Assembly: GCA_014338405.1 (NCBI GenBank) | Contig: JTDE01002059.1 | Location: 56,502 to 120,501 of the forward strand | Reading direction: 5' to 3' | Length of the DNA stretch: 64,000 bases | DNA from: Paragonimus skrjabini miyazakii | Taxonomy: Eukaryota; Platyhelminthes; Trematoda; Plagiorchiida; Troglotrematidae | Part shown: one piece after another, positions 1 through 12,067 of the stretch | Numbering within the stretch: the stretch's first letter is position 1 | Layout of the letters: each line of letters begins with the position of its first letter | Translations under genes and position numbers: made by a program | The notes under the pieces: model-generated | Told to the model about the DNA's origin: nothing | The model's input: the letters and a program-made list of their open reading frames with translations, nothing else | Database searches by the model: none

Positions 1-1243
1 TTATCTGGTCAGCTTCGAAATTGTCTCGTTGTTCACCAGTGTTCCGGTGAGGGAAAGCCTAGAGGTGATTTACCAGTTTCTTGAAGTAAATGCCAGTTTA
101 GCTGAACGAACAGATTTATCAGTTAATGAGGTTATAGAAGCCACGGAGCACTGCTCACGGTCTACCTTCTTTACATTCAAGGGATCCTCTATGACCAACC
201 AGACGGAGTAGCAATGGGCTCACCCATCTCTCCCACAGTTGCTAACTTGTTCATACAAGTTCTAGAGGAAACGTTGCTGCCCAACTTTCCTGATCCACCT
301 AGAATTTCGTGGAGGTATGTCGATGATACGTTGGTGGTGATATGTAGGGAAACTATTGACAAATTCATGGAACACATAAATTCCTCTCATCAGCAAGTCA
401 AGTTCTTGATTGAGCCCGAATCAGTGGACCATGAGCTGAGTTTTCCAGACTGAAGAATACGCAGAAGAGCCGACGGTAACTTGGACACAGGCGTGCTCAA
501 AAAGGGCACCCATTCTAATCGGTACCCTTTCTTTAACTCAGAACACCCCATGTGCACCAAGAAGGCAGTTGCATCTAGTCTGTTTCACAGGGACTTCTTA
601 TTAACCAGTTCTGAGGACGAGCTATCAAAGAAATACAAGACTGTAAAGTCGACAGTGAAAGGCAACTGTTACTGTGACACGATTCCACGTCCAATTCAGC
701 GCTACCTCGTAACAAGATCAACGAGCTGAAGAACTGGCTATCGACTATCGTTATTCCGTACAGAAGGAATACATCGGAGGACTTCAGACGGGCTGTCAAT
801 CCGTACAATGACAGAGTATCATTTAGAGCCACCAACACGTTAGGGAATAAGTTAGTCCACTTAAAGGACAAACGATCAGTGCTGGAGCAATCAAACTGTG
901 TTTACTGGATTGAATGTAAAGATTGTCAAGTTTCATACATTGGACAGACTGCCCGGCAGCTGGAAGAACGCACTTAAGAACATGTAAATTGTAGTAAGAA
1001 ATCTCCTACCGTTGTTCAGCAACTACGGAAATTAGAACATGATTCCGCAATAGCTGCACACTCGATCTTCAACCAACACGAAGTTGACGTCATCCACCCG
1101 ACTGTGTTAATAAGTGGTTCCCTTAACCACAAACAACGTCTATTGGCGGAAGCCTTGCTGACCGTTAATACACCACAAGCGGTGAATCGATCAGATGGCC
1201 TTGAATTGTCAGTTTGGCGGGATTTACTGGGTGGACAACAGTG
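1..1243 (+). mobile_element. Penelope-like retroelement relic (RT + GIY-YIG), 5' truncated by window edge
   Basis: Reverse transcriptase palm motifs are readable: GSPISPTVANLFI (from about 217) and the catalytic YVDDTLV (about 316-336). A Penelope-type linker follows. A GIY-YIG endonuclease domain begins at about 897 with CVYWIECKDC and YIGQTARQLEERT. RT followed by a C-terminal GIY-YIG nuclease is the diagnostic order of Penelope-like elements, which insert by target-primed reverse transcription. The copy is dead: stop codons at 451-453 and about 974 and a frame change near 700-726 break the reading frame. The open frame ends at 1241-1243. The 5' part lies outside the window. Confidence 0.85.
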
Positions 1244-1317
1244 ACGCCGCACAGGAAAAGTTTACGACACCCAATCACCCACATCATCCTACACAATCTA
1301 CACGCATATAGGTTATC

Positions 1318-1366
1318 ATTCACATGTTCACCCACTGTCACACACTGTCACACACAATAACTATCT
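1318..1366. repeat. CACACTGT short tandem repeat after the Penelope-like relic
   Basis: A short run of imperfect CACTGTCACA units follows the relic's coding part. It may belong to the 3' UTR of that element; that link is inference. Confidence 0.5.
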
Positions 1367-2409
1367 ACCCTTGTTTGCACCTGGGATCGTTACACGATGA
1401 CATTCAAATGAACCATGAACCCTTACATCTTATTGGTAACCTATCTACACAGCGCCTGTTAAACACACAAGCACGCGCCAGTTGATGACAATCCCATTTG
1501 AAGCTTGTATAGTGTAAATTTTCTGAGTTAAATCGCTTGATGCCCATAAGCGGAAAGAAACGTGATTATATATCCCAACGGATTTTAACACTTATACGTT
1601 AACTTTCTCAGGAGTTGCTCATTGTCGTTGAACCAAGCATTGCTCGCTCAACAGAACAAACTTGAAATAAACACAATGTGATCGAACACTGGATTTCAAG
1701 AACAAAACTTTCCGTGGGATAGAGACTTTTACAGGTTTGACTTGGCAGTCCACATGATGGGAAATATCATCGAGCTGAGTTAAATTTCCGATTTTGATTC
1801 AGGGAAAAATGAGTTGCTTTACCTTAAGGGTCGAGACTTAGACAAAGCATGAATCCACAGCATAAATTTTATCTTCAAGTTAGGTGACTTTAAGACAGAG
1901 TTATATGTTTAACATTGAGAAGAAGGGCACCTGACTTGTGCAGTTACGCGTCTGTCAATAGCAGTTGATTTTGCCAATGTGTCTATTTGCTGAAACATCC
2001 ACCTAATTCAGGTTTCTGTACATTCTGATCACACGTCGTTGCATAACTATCAGTCGCGGAATCACACTTCGAATTAAAGTGGTTATTGAATCGTCCGCTA
2101 ACGATTCAAGTTTACACCGCGTTACGTGTAATCTGTTGGTCCAATAAATGCGTTTCTCGTTGTTAACCGACCAACAAGTTAATCTATCTTTGAGACGCCT
2201 AATTAGAAGTCCCTCATGAAAACTGGATTAAAGACGGTACTAATTGAATAAGTGTACATGAAAATGAAATCTCTCATTGCGAATGTGAAAAGTCTTCAGA
2301 AAGTGAACAAAGAGTGTGCCCTTACAACAAATTGGGAAACTAGGCAACGCTCAATGATAGGGTAAGAGAAGATGAAATTGAGCTCACTCCAACAAATGGT
2401 CAATGGCTG
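1367..2409. other. No gene recognised
   Basis: AT-rich sequence with only short chance open frames. The first few hundred bases may still be Penelope-like 3' sequence, but I see no boundary motif. Confidence 0.4.
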
Positions 2410-2695
2410 GTCCCGGATTTTGACCATCTCATATTCAGACAAATATGATTGGATCCGCGTGCTTCCAGATAATTCCAGTTTGCAACCGTATCTCTGCATA
2501 CGTAGTCGCGCACTTTTTGAGAACTAAATATACAGGCTGGTGAATAGTTTTCATCCTACGCAGAAACTACTCTTTCGCAACCAAATCTATCAACAAACAA
2601 CCACATTGTGGCCACTAAAGTAAGCCAGGCAGTCGCAATGTTTGTCAGGCGGAATGGAAATTTCCTCAGTTTTACTCGAACCAATCCAGGTGGGT
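2410..2695 (+). repeat. Dispersed repeat family 1, copy 1
   Basis: This segment aligns with 9948-10225 in the same orientation. Shared blocks include AACCGTATCTCTGCAT, TTTCGCAACC and GAACCAATCC, in the same order with similar spacing and many substitutions. It is an old interspersed repeat of at least about 290 bp. No coding motif was recognised in either copy. Confidence 0.7.
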
Positions 2696-3129
2696 TGAAG
2701 AAGTCAGACAAGGAAATGGATAATAGGTCTGAGCATCAGGGGACATCCAGTCTGCATGAAACCACGGAAGTATTTATGTTCACGAGTCTAATTATCGACG
2801 ATGCATTGCGAAATGCTGGCATGCTCCAATGATTCTTTTTACCAAAGTGTGTGCTCTATATCACAACCAACGACTTCATTCGGAAAAGGGCGGAATTTCA
2901 ATCAGCACAAAATGCTTTGAGACGTAAGTTAAGTATTCTACACGCGAAATTATTTGGAGGGATTATCGATGCGGTGATACGTAACAAAAGAAGTATAACG
3001 GCTGGCTGCGAAACTGTTAACCTGGTTAACACGAAATCCGACTTTGTATAGTTAGTAGGGATTCGCGGATCACAACATCAATTCATTTCGCACACTCTCT
3101 TCAGTCGCGACTAGCATGAAAACAAAAGA

Positions 3130-3380
3130 ACAAGATTAAACGAAAGTATTAAAATTGCAGATTGGTTTGGATCGTGATTCACTCATCCGGCTAAATGTAT
3201 GGAGAACAAGTGTTGACGAACAGTTAGAGTTGTGTGAACACTACCGGCTGCAGGCAGCTGATCAACAGTGCTTCGATATACTTGAAACTTTGTGAGCTGG
3301 GAGCGTTCATCGAGATCTTAAACGAAGATGCGATAGTGGCGGTGTTGTCGTTGGTCGATAAGTGTCACTCATGGCGGGTA
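3130..3380 (+). repeat. Dispersed repeat family 2, copy A
   Basis: Related to 24100-24330 (plus) and to 24510-24680 (minus). Shared words include GGATCGTGATTCAC, GCTGATCAACA, CTTCGATATAC and the block around ATCTTAAACGAAGATGCGATA. Copies A and C also share a readable frame (AFIEILNEDAIVAVL here, TFIKILNKDAILTLL in copy C), suggesting the repeat derives from a coding transposon. The family was not identified. Confidence 0.7.
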
Positions 3381-3714
3381 AGTCAGTGCAACCGTCAACC
3401 TATTTTGTGTGTGCTCCTTGGACCTGGTTTTCGGCATTCTTTCTGTTCTTCAAATTCACGTGTTTCCTTAGCTGCAGAAAGATTGATAGACATAATGTCT
3501 GGAAGGAAACACAGGAAATTGCTTTATGGTCGGGTATGGAGATAACCTAGTCGTGTGTGAGAGCAGAACAAGCTATGCTGCATCGGACACAGGTTTAAAC
3601 GCAGCACTGACAATCATTCCGAATGAGTTCATCTGGGTGACACTTTCAGAATTGGGTGTGATGTAGACAGCTTTTTCAAGCACTTCCACAGTTGCTTTTC
3701 TCACAGAAGGTTTT

Positions 3715-4414
3715 TCACCTCAATTCTGGGAGAAAACGTTGTGAAAAATTAGTTGCACGAAGCGCTTTATGCAACACCGTTTGTTCGGCTGATAATCTAT
3801 CCTGGGAGCCTATTGGTGATGATCTGTAGAACAGTATACGTACCAGCGACAGATTGTATGCAACAGCAGTATAACCCATGTGGTTCATGAATGATCTCTT
3901 CCACGTTGGTTTACGCTGCATTGAATGTTCAATAGATTTGTCAGAACAGCGTCTAACCAGGATGTCTAAAACGAGCAAATTCCTCCCAACTCCATACTCA
4001 AGCGTGACTGAGAGATTTGGGTGAACTGAATTGAATGTTTGAATCTTATCCAATTAGAAACACGTCGTCTTGGTACCGTTTGTAGAGCTTTAGTTCGCCC
4101 ACAACCGGGAGTAGTGTCAGTTCAACTTCGGCCATGAACACATCGGTTTAAACTTGGCCGAGTTGGCTTCCCATAGCTATGGTATCTATTTTTAGAGAGT
4201 TCTTACCCGAAGAATGGGATTCAACATTCCATGTGCAGGGTGAAAGTAAACGTTTCAAATAGTCGAAAGGGATTGGAAGACAAATGGAGTTGGATGAAAC
4301 AAAATCACATACGGTATCCGTCGTCTTGTCTAATGGCACGTTTGTCCATAACTGACTAACATCAATGAAACTCTTCGCGTATCTGACAAGAAAACGATAA
4401 TTTCCACGTAGCAC
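3715..4414 (-). mobile_element. Penelope-like RT relic
   Basis: Read on the minus strand, the upstream part (4414-4148) contains the finger/palm signature SFIDVSQLWTNVPLDKTTDT, followed by LPIPFDYLKRLLSPCTWNV and the IDTIAMGSQLGQV box. The downstream part (4053-3715) contains FLNP-type thumb sequence such as LLVLDILVRRCSD and RKPTWKRSFMNH. Together these match the RT of Penelope-like elements. The catalytic-Asp segment between the two parts is disrupted, and frame changes and stops show it is non-functional. It is more diverged than the copy at 1-1243, and opposite in orientation. Confidence 0.75.
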
Positions 4415-4621
4415 AACACAAAGAGTTGTTAAAGGTCATTCGGTTTTACTCACATGCAGTACGGTATGAAGTGAGTAAATCGACTGATAGCCAAGTTGAA
4501 TGTGCTTAATAGATGCAACGTTGTGTTGATCAGTCCAGTCTGACTTGTCACGGTGTTGTGTAACTGGCAATTTCGTTGGGAGTCGCATACTGCTTGATGT
4601 AGTCGAGTCAAATTCGACGAT

Positions 4622-5596
4622 GTGATGCTGGCTGCTCTAAGGACGCTGGTGAAGGGTCAGGCGAAGGCGGTGCTGGACTCAGCACAAAGAGGCCCTGCGA
4701 ATATTGAGGGGGCTGCCGCGAAGGAGGCGCTGGTTGCTGCATTTGACGGCCAGGCCGACCGCCAAGGGGTCATGCGTTGGTTCGAGTTGGCCAGGCATGG
4801 ATAAAAGCCAATCCATCCGTATTTTTTGCAAATCTCGATGGTGTAATGTGCGACCAAAACCAACAGGGATGTGCGAGCTGAATTTGAATTGATGACGGAG
4901 CGTGGTGCCCTGTTGTTAATGCTGTTTTAATCATCGTTCGTGTAAGTCATGAGCATGGCTTAATCGGCCTTTATCTCATGCTTGTTACAAGACTGTTGTT
5001 CGTACTCCTACTTCGGAAGAACTCTGGCCGCCGGTGTCTTCGCGTTGTTCCAAAGTTGGTCCGTAATTGTTACGGACGATCAGAAAAGAAGCGGTCGGCT
5101 TGCATGTTACAATGGTTTGCTGGACAGATCTCTGCCAGGACTGGATCAAGAACCACGACAGCAGTTGTTAACGGGGCAGTTTATTGAAGGTCTCCCGATG
5201 ACGGTTCGCGACCATGTCCGTATTGCTTATGTCGCCAGGCCGATGGACCTCGATGAGCTTGCGAAGGCGACACGGAAGTTGCCTATATTATACTTGGTCT
5301 CAGTGGATACAAACGACAATACGGACGAGAAGACACTGGAGGAAATGCAGAAGAAAATGGAGTAACTCGCAGCGGATATAGCTGCCTTGAGGACATCATC
5401 CCGAAAGAACGATCGACTAGGAGACTGCTTCATCTTTGGAGAAAAAGGTCACCATAAGAAGAATTGCCCCTTCCGGCGGTCCGAGAGGTCTGAACATAAA
5501 GTGCTTCATGATTGTTTTTTTTGTTGGGCAGATCAACTAGGAAGGAGAGCGATTGAGAAGAGGGCCGTATTTACAAGTGTTGAAGTTGATGGATAG
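4622..5596 (+). pseudogene. Ty3/gypsy-type gag relic with degenerate zinc knuckle
   Basis: A gag-like helical region is readable in pieces (about 4622-4801 and 5046-5362), including LPGLDQEPRQQLLTGQFIEG. At about 5411-5470 a CCHC-type knuckle follows: GDCFIFGEKGHHKKNCP. The second Cys is replaced by Phe, so zinc binding would be impaired. The protein would package element RNA in an intact element. Several stops and frame changes show decay. It is immediately followed by protease and RT remnants in the same orientation, the expected gag-pol order. Confidence 0.7.
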
Positions 5597-5665
5597 GTAG
5601 AACAGTGCTTGGTCGACACAGAGACGGATGTTTCGTTCCTCGCTCGTGCATAAAAGCAAAACGTA
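5597..5665 (+). pseudogene. Retroelement aspartic protease fragment
   Basis: Directly downstream of gag, the frame reads CLVDTETDVSFLA, corresponding to the LVDTGA-type active site of Ty3/gypsy proteases. Gly after Asp-Thr is replaced by Glu, so the enzyme would be inactive. It is cut off by the scaffold gap. Confidence 0.65.
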
Positions 5666-5765
5666 NNNNNNNNNNNNNNNNNNNNNNNNNNNNNNNNNNN
5701 NNNNNNNNNNNNNNNNNNNNNNNNNNNNNNNNNNNNNNNNNNNNNNNNNNNNNNNNNNNNNNNNN
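5666..5765. other. Scaffold gap (100 N)
   Basis: Exactly 100 N, the customary size for a gap of unknown length. The missing sequence interrupts the gypsy protease-RT junction. Confidence 0.95.
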
Positions 5766-5993
5766 AAACGTAGAACTGACATTCATGATGATCAGGACGG
5801 TGTGAAGTCACAGTTTACTGGTTGACAGTGTAAACGAATGTGCCGGACGTATCGGCGGCTATATCCTGAAGCATCGTTTCATTGTGTCCCCAGAAACCAG
5901 GCAAACCTTTCTTCCAGCCGATTTCCTCGATGCAAAAGATGTCGTGATTGACTTGAAGCTTAAATATTTGTCAACCAGGTTTGGCTCTGTGAA

Positions 5994-6084
5994 ACTCACA
6001 GGACAGCGACAGGATGGCCCCAACCAGATACGCACGGCTGAAACCCCTATTTGCACAGTCCCGTTGCTCCAGTCAACGCTCTAG
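5994..6084 (+). repeat. Dispersed repeat family 3, copy 1
   Basis: Aligns in direct orientation with 7019-7112. The core around TACGCACGGCT, AAACCCC, ATTTGCA and CTCCAGTC is shared with a few substitutions. Both copies sit inside the decayed gypsy element. Confidence 0.65.
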
Positions 6085-6229
6085 GATTATTCGGAAGTAT
6101 TTGAAAACGACAATTATCTGTACGGATTCTGCAACTGTATTGCACATGAAATACCAACAACCGAAACATTCCGGCCTCACGGATCCCGCGGGATACCGGT
6201 TCATTTTGAGAAGAAATTAAAAAGCAAGT

Positions 6230-6990
6230 ACAAAACATGCTGAATGAGGATGTCATCGAAGAAGCCAACAGTACGCGCAACTCGTCTGTTCTCCTGTGAA
6301 GAAGTCCAACGGGAAGTATCACTATTGTGTGCAGTTTAGAGGGCTGAATGAGGTTACACAGAACACAGTCGTACCAATACCCTCTGTCGCTTATATTTTC
6401 GACAAGCCGCAACAGGCGAGGTTGTTCACAGTATTGGACTGACACTCCGGATACTGACAGGTACCAATCAAACCTACGGATCGTGAGAAACTTGTATTCA
6501 CGGTAAACGATACGCGGTATCAATTCAAGCTCATGCCGTTTGGCCTATTTTGGGCATCGTTCACATCTCGACGCCTGATGTTTTAGCCGGTAAAACGACT
6601 GGATAATGTGGCGGTATATGGAGATGGTATTGTTACAACAGTAACCCGGAATCGGACCATGCTGCTCATATAAATGTCTTGAATCGCAATAAAAACTCAG
6701 GACTCCGGATCAATGCCGAAAATCACAATTCGGACGATCACCGTTGGTGTTACTGGGACACAGGTTAGGTCAAGGTGGAATCAGACCTCAGCAAGAGAAA
6801 ATACTGACAACTCGGGAGGCCGTGGCTCCGAATCCGAAACGAACGCTGAGATAACTTTTGGGTCGGGCAGGGTACTATAGTAGTTTCTTGAAAAACTATC
6901 ACTCCATTACATTGCCCTTGTAGGAACTCCTTGGAAAAGACAAAAAATTGAATGGACAGATGATCCCCAGAGTGCGTTCATGCAGGTGCA
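6230..6990 (+). pseudogene. Ty3/gypsy reverse transcriptase relic
   Basis: Readable RT blocks in order: PVKKSNGKYHYCVQFRGLNE, then NTVVPIPSV, RLFTVLD, QVPIKPTDREKLVFTVN, YQFKLMPFGL. The catalytic box is degraded (VYGDGIV in place of the usual aspartate pair). A trailing block resembles the RT/RNase H connection: SSFLKNYHSIT, then WTDDPQSAF at about 6957-6985. Internal stops (for example after TVLD) and frame changes show a dead copy. It continues the gag and protease remnants upstream across the N gap. Confidence 0.8.
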
Positions 6991-7018
6991 ACAAGGGAAA
7001 CCAGTGATATCTACCTGA

Positions 7019-7112
7019 CACTCGCAGGAAAGTGACAGTATAGCGCCAACCAAGTACGCACGGCTTAAACCCCCATTTGCAGAGACCCCTCCTCCAGTCC
7101 GTCTCATCAGAC
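7019..7112 (+). repeat. Dispersed repeat family 3, copy 2
   Basis: Second copy of the 5994-6084 repeat, at the 3' side of the gypsy relic. The family was not recognised. Confidence 0.65.
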
Positions 7113-7380
7113 CTAGACTCAGCTAGGCAAGACACACTTTATGCAGGTTGTTCTGTTAGATTAGGTTACACTTGACTGTGCACTATGTATGTACAACCTG
7201 AAAGCTTGTCTCATTCAAATGAAGTCCACCCACAAATAAACAACAAGTTTGTCTAAGTCTGTTTAGATGAAGCGCTAGTGGAAAGTACAAGATTAAGATA
7301 CAAGAATATTGAACGCCATGCATCAGGTAAACACATTAGCCTTTGTCGATTCAACAGACGGTCTGAAGTCCAGTATAGAT

Positions 7381-7590
7381 GCCCAGTCTATAGGAGCTTT
7401 GTCATGGAAGCACCTGTTTGTTGGTTCAATCTTGATCGTGTTAACTCAATTGACCTCAGACAAAGTATAGAAACTGAGATGCCCAGTCTATAGGAGCCCT
7501 GTCATGAAAGCAACTGTTTGTCGGTGCACTCTAGTATGGGTGGATTGATCGTGTTAACTCAATTGACCTCAGACAAAGTATAGTTAATGA
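7381..7590. repeat. Two-copy tandem repeat, unit 100-110 bp
   Basis: Unit 1 (7381-7480) and unit 2 (7481 to about 7590) both begin GCCCAGTCTATAGGAG and share GATCGTGTTAACTCAATTGA and CCTCAGACAAAGTATAG. Unit 2 carries an extra segment of about 10 bp in its middle. A more decayed partial unit may precede it (7355-7380). Confidence 0.85.
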
Positions 7591-9947
7591 GAACCTAGTA
7601 GAACCACATGGCCATGCTTAGCCGCTACAGAGTCAGGTGTAGCTCAACATAATTATCAGTGTGTGCCCCACCCGAGGATTGAGGGCGTGGTTTTGTTTTC
7701 ACTCAATCACATAAACTCTGTCAAAAATTAAATCACTAGTATTCCTGTAGACCACTTCCAAACATTACCAATATATGTTCTTAGTAATTTCAGTGAGGAG
7801 ATATCTGACGGAACCAGCTGAAGATCGCTTGGACGATTTATTATTGGTCGAAATCGATTTGCGTTACACGAGCCTGGATCTGGAGGTTATGACGACCAAG
7901 TTGAATAAGTTCACAAGAGGCATCACGCACAGGTGAACGACATTGTACCGTCTGCATCTACTCCGTTGAGTGTGAGATGCATCGTTTCCGACAACGCTAC
8001 AGCGTCAACCTTGCAGCCACTTTTTAGGGGTATGAGGATCACCAGCGCAGGATTGGCTTACACTGATGTCAGTTTCGTGGTATATTTGAAATTCAGTTCG
8101 AATCAGTTCGACTTATAATTAGAGAATCAATTAGCATAAGATGACCAACGCCTACCGTGCTTTCTACAAAATTGTATTAAGCATGCTACGGAAGTAAGTA
8201 ATGAGAGCATTATGCTCCCACTCACCGGTGGACCACAGAGAGCTTTGCAGATATTGGACGGTATATTTCGTTGAACATACGACGTCGCTTGGTTATTGCC
8301 GCACAGATTGTCAGGCGAATCCAGCCTGGTTACCAAAACTCCCGTCGTTTTATCCACCCTAGTCTTCGGAATAGAATCGTCACACTGCATTCAATTAAAT
8401 GATGTAAATCGCCAATTTGAATTCAACGATCACTCTGGAAAGACTATCGCGCAATCTACTTGGATATCTGTAATAGTAATGCACTGAGTTTGTTGATAAA
8501 TATTAGTTAACAGTGGAGGTAGATTTTTGTAAACCCCAGATTCTACTCATACTGCTTTGGTCTTACGAATCTGAGCTATCTGATATTAACTGAATGCAAA
8601 GTGTACACGCGTTTACATCCGAGCAGATTCAAAAGTTTTATGCTGAGTGGTTTGCCGATTCGGCGACGTTCAAATGTCCTCAACCGGCGAAGGTAACAGC
8701 GTAGTTTGCATAGTTAACAGCACGACGCAGATGAGTTACTGACGTTACAAAATCCGATTGCCTTGGCGAGATCCTGAAATGAAGATGTCAAACATCAGCA
8801 CAGTTGTGAAAGAGCAATTATAGGGCCCGAAAGAACAAATTTGTGATCGCGACTATTTCTATGGTATGCTAATGCAGCACAACAAAGTTTAATGAGGGGT
8901 TATGCTATTTGAGTACCCTCCTCAGATCCGAGATCGCATTACTCTCCGATGTCTTATTGAATCCATCATGGGATGTTTAACATTGAAAGCTGGGTAAGCT
9001 ACATGTCGTATTAGATCGTGACGGAACGTTTTCAAAGGACCAATCACTCTAGGTTTTCTGATCTCTCTGCCAATCTGATTCTAGCATTGCTATGTTTCTG
9101 CAATAATTCGTTGTAGTAGCCACTGAGATGGAAGAAATGTTGATGTATGTTTCGGTTTCAAAACGCGACTTAGGAGAATCGCGCTGCATCAGGACATCAA
9201 ACTGATTACTCAGTGACTTCACGTTGAATATTCATTCATCACGTATGTCCAGCATTTGACTACCGTTTTCTCAAATGTAGACAAATGCACTTTTGTACTT
9301 GTGACCAAGAGTCCTAAAACTTACTTCCTTTCCCCATACGAATCTCGCCCAGTCTATCCTTTCTTTACATGTCTGGCGATGACCTTTGGCTGCTTTGTCG
9401 GACAATATTTCAAGAAACATTATTGCCTTTATTGTTTACCTGATCCTTCAAAATATGTGATGTAGATTCGGCTGTCCTGCTACAACTTGCGCTATGAGTC
9501 AGAACACGACAGATATGTGATGCGATTGAATACATGCATGGCAAATGCAACACGTCTAATTGGGATCCTTTAGTAGATGCTGCCATTTTTCTTATGACAG
9601 TGTGTTTTATGTGGTGGATTGAGAGATGGTAGTTCTATCTGTCTGGTTGAGATGAGGTCTTTTGTGTTCCCACATCTCTAATCCAAAGTTGCATGTTGTT
9701 ATTTCTAAAGTATGGATCCACAATCGTTCTGAAGCGCATTCTAACAAATGGTGTACACTGACGGTCCTTGCGATCGGAAAACGTCAAGTGGAGTATTTCG
9801 TTTTCCCAAGCTTATGACATGCTGGTCAACTGAACGTGTCTTCAAATTTTGGTATCGCCGATACACGTGGTTACTTCTGTTTCGTGTCCTCTGTTTATGC
9901 CAGCGTTATTATGGCTTGTTAAAACTGAAGTTTTCCACTATTTCCCA
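7591..9947. other. No gene recognised
   Basis: AT-rich sequence. The short open frames (for example 7933-8118 and 9256-9465) show no family resemblance, and I see no compatible splice chain. Confidence 0.4.
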
Positions 9948-10225
9948 GATGTTGGCCATCCCATATTCAATGAAATATGACTGAATCCGCGTGTTTTCAG
10001 ATAATGCCCGTTTTTAACCGTATCTCTGCATGAGAGTCCGGGCATTCGCGGAAAACTACATAAAACAGACCGGTGAATCATTTCCATCCTACGAAAATAT
10101 TCCTCTTTCGCAACCGACTCTCTCACTACACAACTGCACTGTGTCCACTAAGAAAAGCGACGCAAACGCGGTGTATGTCAGACGGTATGGAAAGTTCTTC
10201 ATTCTTACTTGAACCAATCCGGGTC
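9948..10225 (+). repeat. Dispersed repeat family 1, copy 2
   Basis: Direct-orientation homologue of 2410-2695; similarity fades after the GAACCAATCC block. Confidence 0.7.
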
Positions 10226-11945
10226 GTTTAATTTCATCATCAGTAGAACTGATTCCCAGAGTTTGTTCTTAGCTAGTAATTGTTTGTTTACTACTAAGTC
10301 ATTGATGTCAATGCTCAGTTTTGCTTTCTAAACTTAACCTCCGTTTGATAGGTCTGCTTAACGGCTGAGTTGTACTCAGACAAAATTCATATGTCATGAC
10401 CACAGGGCGTGCAACGCGATCAACTTTGATATTTGTCATCAACACATCCTCGTATTGGTGGCATTTGGACTGGAATTAGCAGCATTACATTCGAAATCGA
10501 AGCGCTTTCTCATCGCAGTATTCATAGGAAAGCCGAGGTATTCATACAAAGCATATGAGAGCTCGAAACTGGTCCTCACTTTGACAACAATTAAGAAGCG
10601 GTTAATTTCTATTCAAATTGGCTTAGTTTGATGATCAATAAATGACAGTTTCAATTGCTCATGCAGTATTATTTCTTGGAATCAAATACGTGCTTCGAGA
10701 TGTTTCTTCCGGGTCTCATCCTACTTCTTTGCCACTTATTGTTGGTTGCAATCAATTTGGGAATCAATTTGAATCAGTATGCTCTCAACTCCAGACTTCC
10801 AAATACTTTGATAAATGCGTCTTCGCAAACAATAGCATTTCTTTTTTGCCAAATCTGGAAATACTTGATGCAAGATGGATCCGTGTTTTATTTGAGTTGC
10901 AAATGTTTTCTCTATACTTGTTTCGACAATAATGCCTGTTTCACGATTTCACCACACCGATATTTATTTCATCTTTTAATTTTATTTCAATTCTGCATGT
11001 TACCAACCTTTCTATCAGTTAACTGGGCGCCGCCAGTGTTTCCTTCATGAGCTATGTCACAATTGTGTTTTGTTCGGGAAGTGGTGGGAGTATTAAATAT
11101 TACTCTCTTGATAATGTTATAGTATAGCTGATTCAATATCTTGTGGGGTCGCCTACTGCAAACGGACTACCACTTGTAGGCTGTGTAAATACAGAACAGC
11201 CGAGGGAGGAAGAATCCGTAGTCTAATGATGTTTTACCAATTCGTTATTTCTCATCTAATATGCGTGAACTCTAATCTTTCAAACTTGTATGGAACGCGC
11301 AACCACCCCGAATAGTGTTCTCTGAAATATATGCAGGTTTATTCATGTTTTCGAGCTGTTAGTTTTGTATAATCAGTGTGAGGTATCAGAACTTGTTAGA
11401 GCGTAATGTGTAAATGATTTGACCCTAGAGTCACTACGGTTCAGTTAGAAATCCAGGTACATAGAGCATGTGCGGTACATCGGTAGTATATCAACGTACC
11501 TCTTGAGTCAAGTTAAGTTTGTGGTTTTCGTCCTTCAGGTTCTAAAGTATTTGGATACATAACAGTCGTTGCATGATTTTGTTGTGCGCTGCAATAAATG
11601 GTTCCACAAAGCATTCTGGAGATGTGCACTGATTTACGCACTTCAGTGGCTCGAAAACGGTAGAGGATATCAGGTGTAGTCCCACTGTATCAACATAGGT
11701 GATGTTCAACAATGACCACGAAACGTGTAGAATTAATGACATTTAAGTATCAAACTAATTTACTGAGTGTAATTCCATGTCAAACGAACATTTACTGGAA
11801 AATGACGAAAAAATAATTCACCCTCAGTTCTGCGAAATTTCATTGTATTTTAGTTACAGCAATGCACACTGTGTAGCGTGAACAGTCTGACTTAATTGGC
11901 CAGTCGGAAGTTGGCCAATAGAACGGTTCGAAATGACCTTCACCA
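10226..11945. other. No gene recognised; region upstream of MEG-A
   Basis: The open frames at 10642-11050 have low-complexity hydrophobic translations and no recognised domain. The last part would hold the upstream control region of MEG-A. Confidence 0.4.
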
Positions 11946-11950
11946 AAAAC

Positions 11951-11958
11951 TATAAAAG
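11951..11958 (+). promoter_or_regulatory. TATA box of MEG-A
   Basis: TATAAAAG lies 47 nt upstream of the ATG at 11998. With initiation about 30 nt downstream, the 5' leader would be only about 15-20 nt. A consensus TATA box placed directly before a signal-peptide exon supports 11998 as the true start. Confidence 0.7.
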
Positions 11959-11997
11959 CACCGGCAAAGATAGTGTTAGTGTAAATTATCTGGGAAA

Positions 11998-12067
11998 ATG
12001 TGGTCAACAACTACGTTCGTCCTCATCGTTCTTCTGTTGAGTCAGATATCCGCACTGGATGAAGAAG
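11998..12067 (+). CDS. MEG-A exon 1: signal peptide
   Basis: ATG at 11998, hydrophobic core FVLIVLLL, likely signal-peptidase site after SQISA, then LDEE. It ends in phase 1 before donor GTTAGT. The TATA box 47 nt upstream supports this start. Confidence 0.8.
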
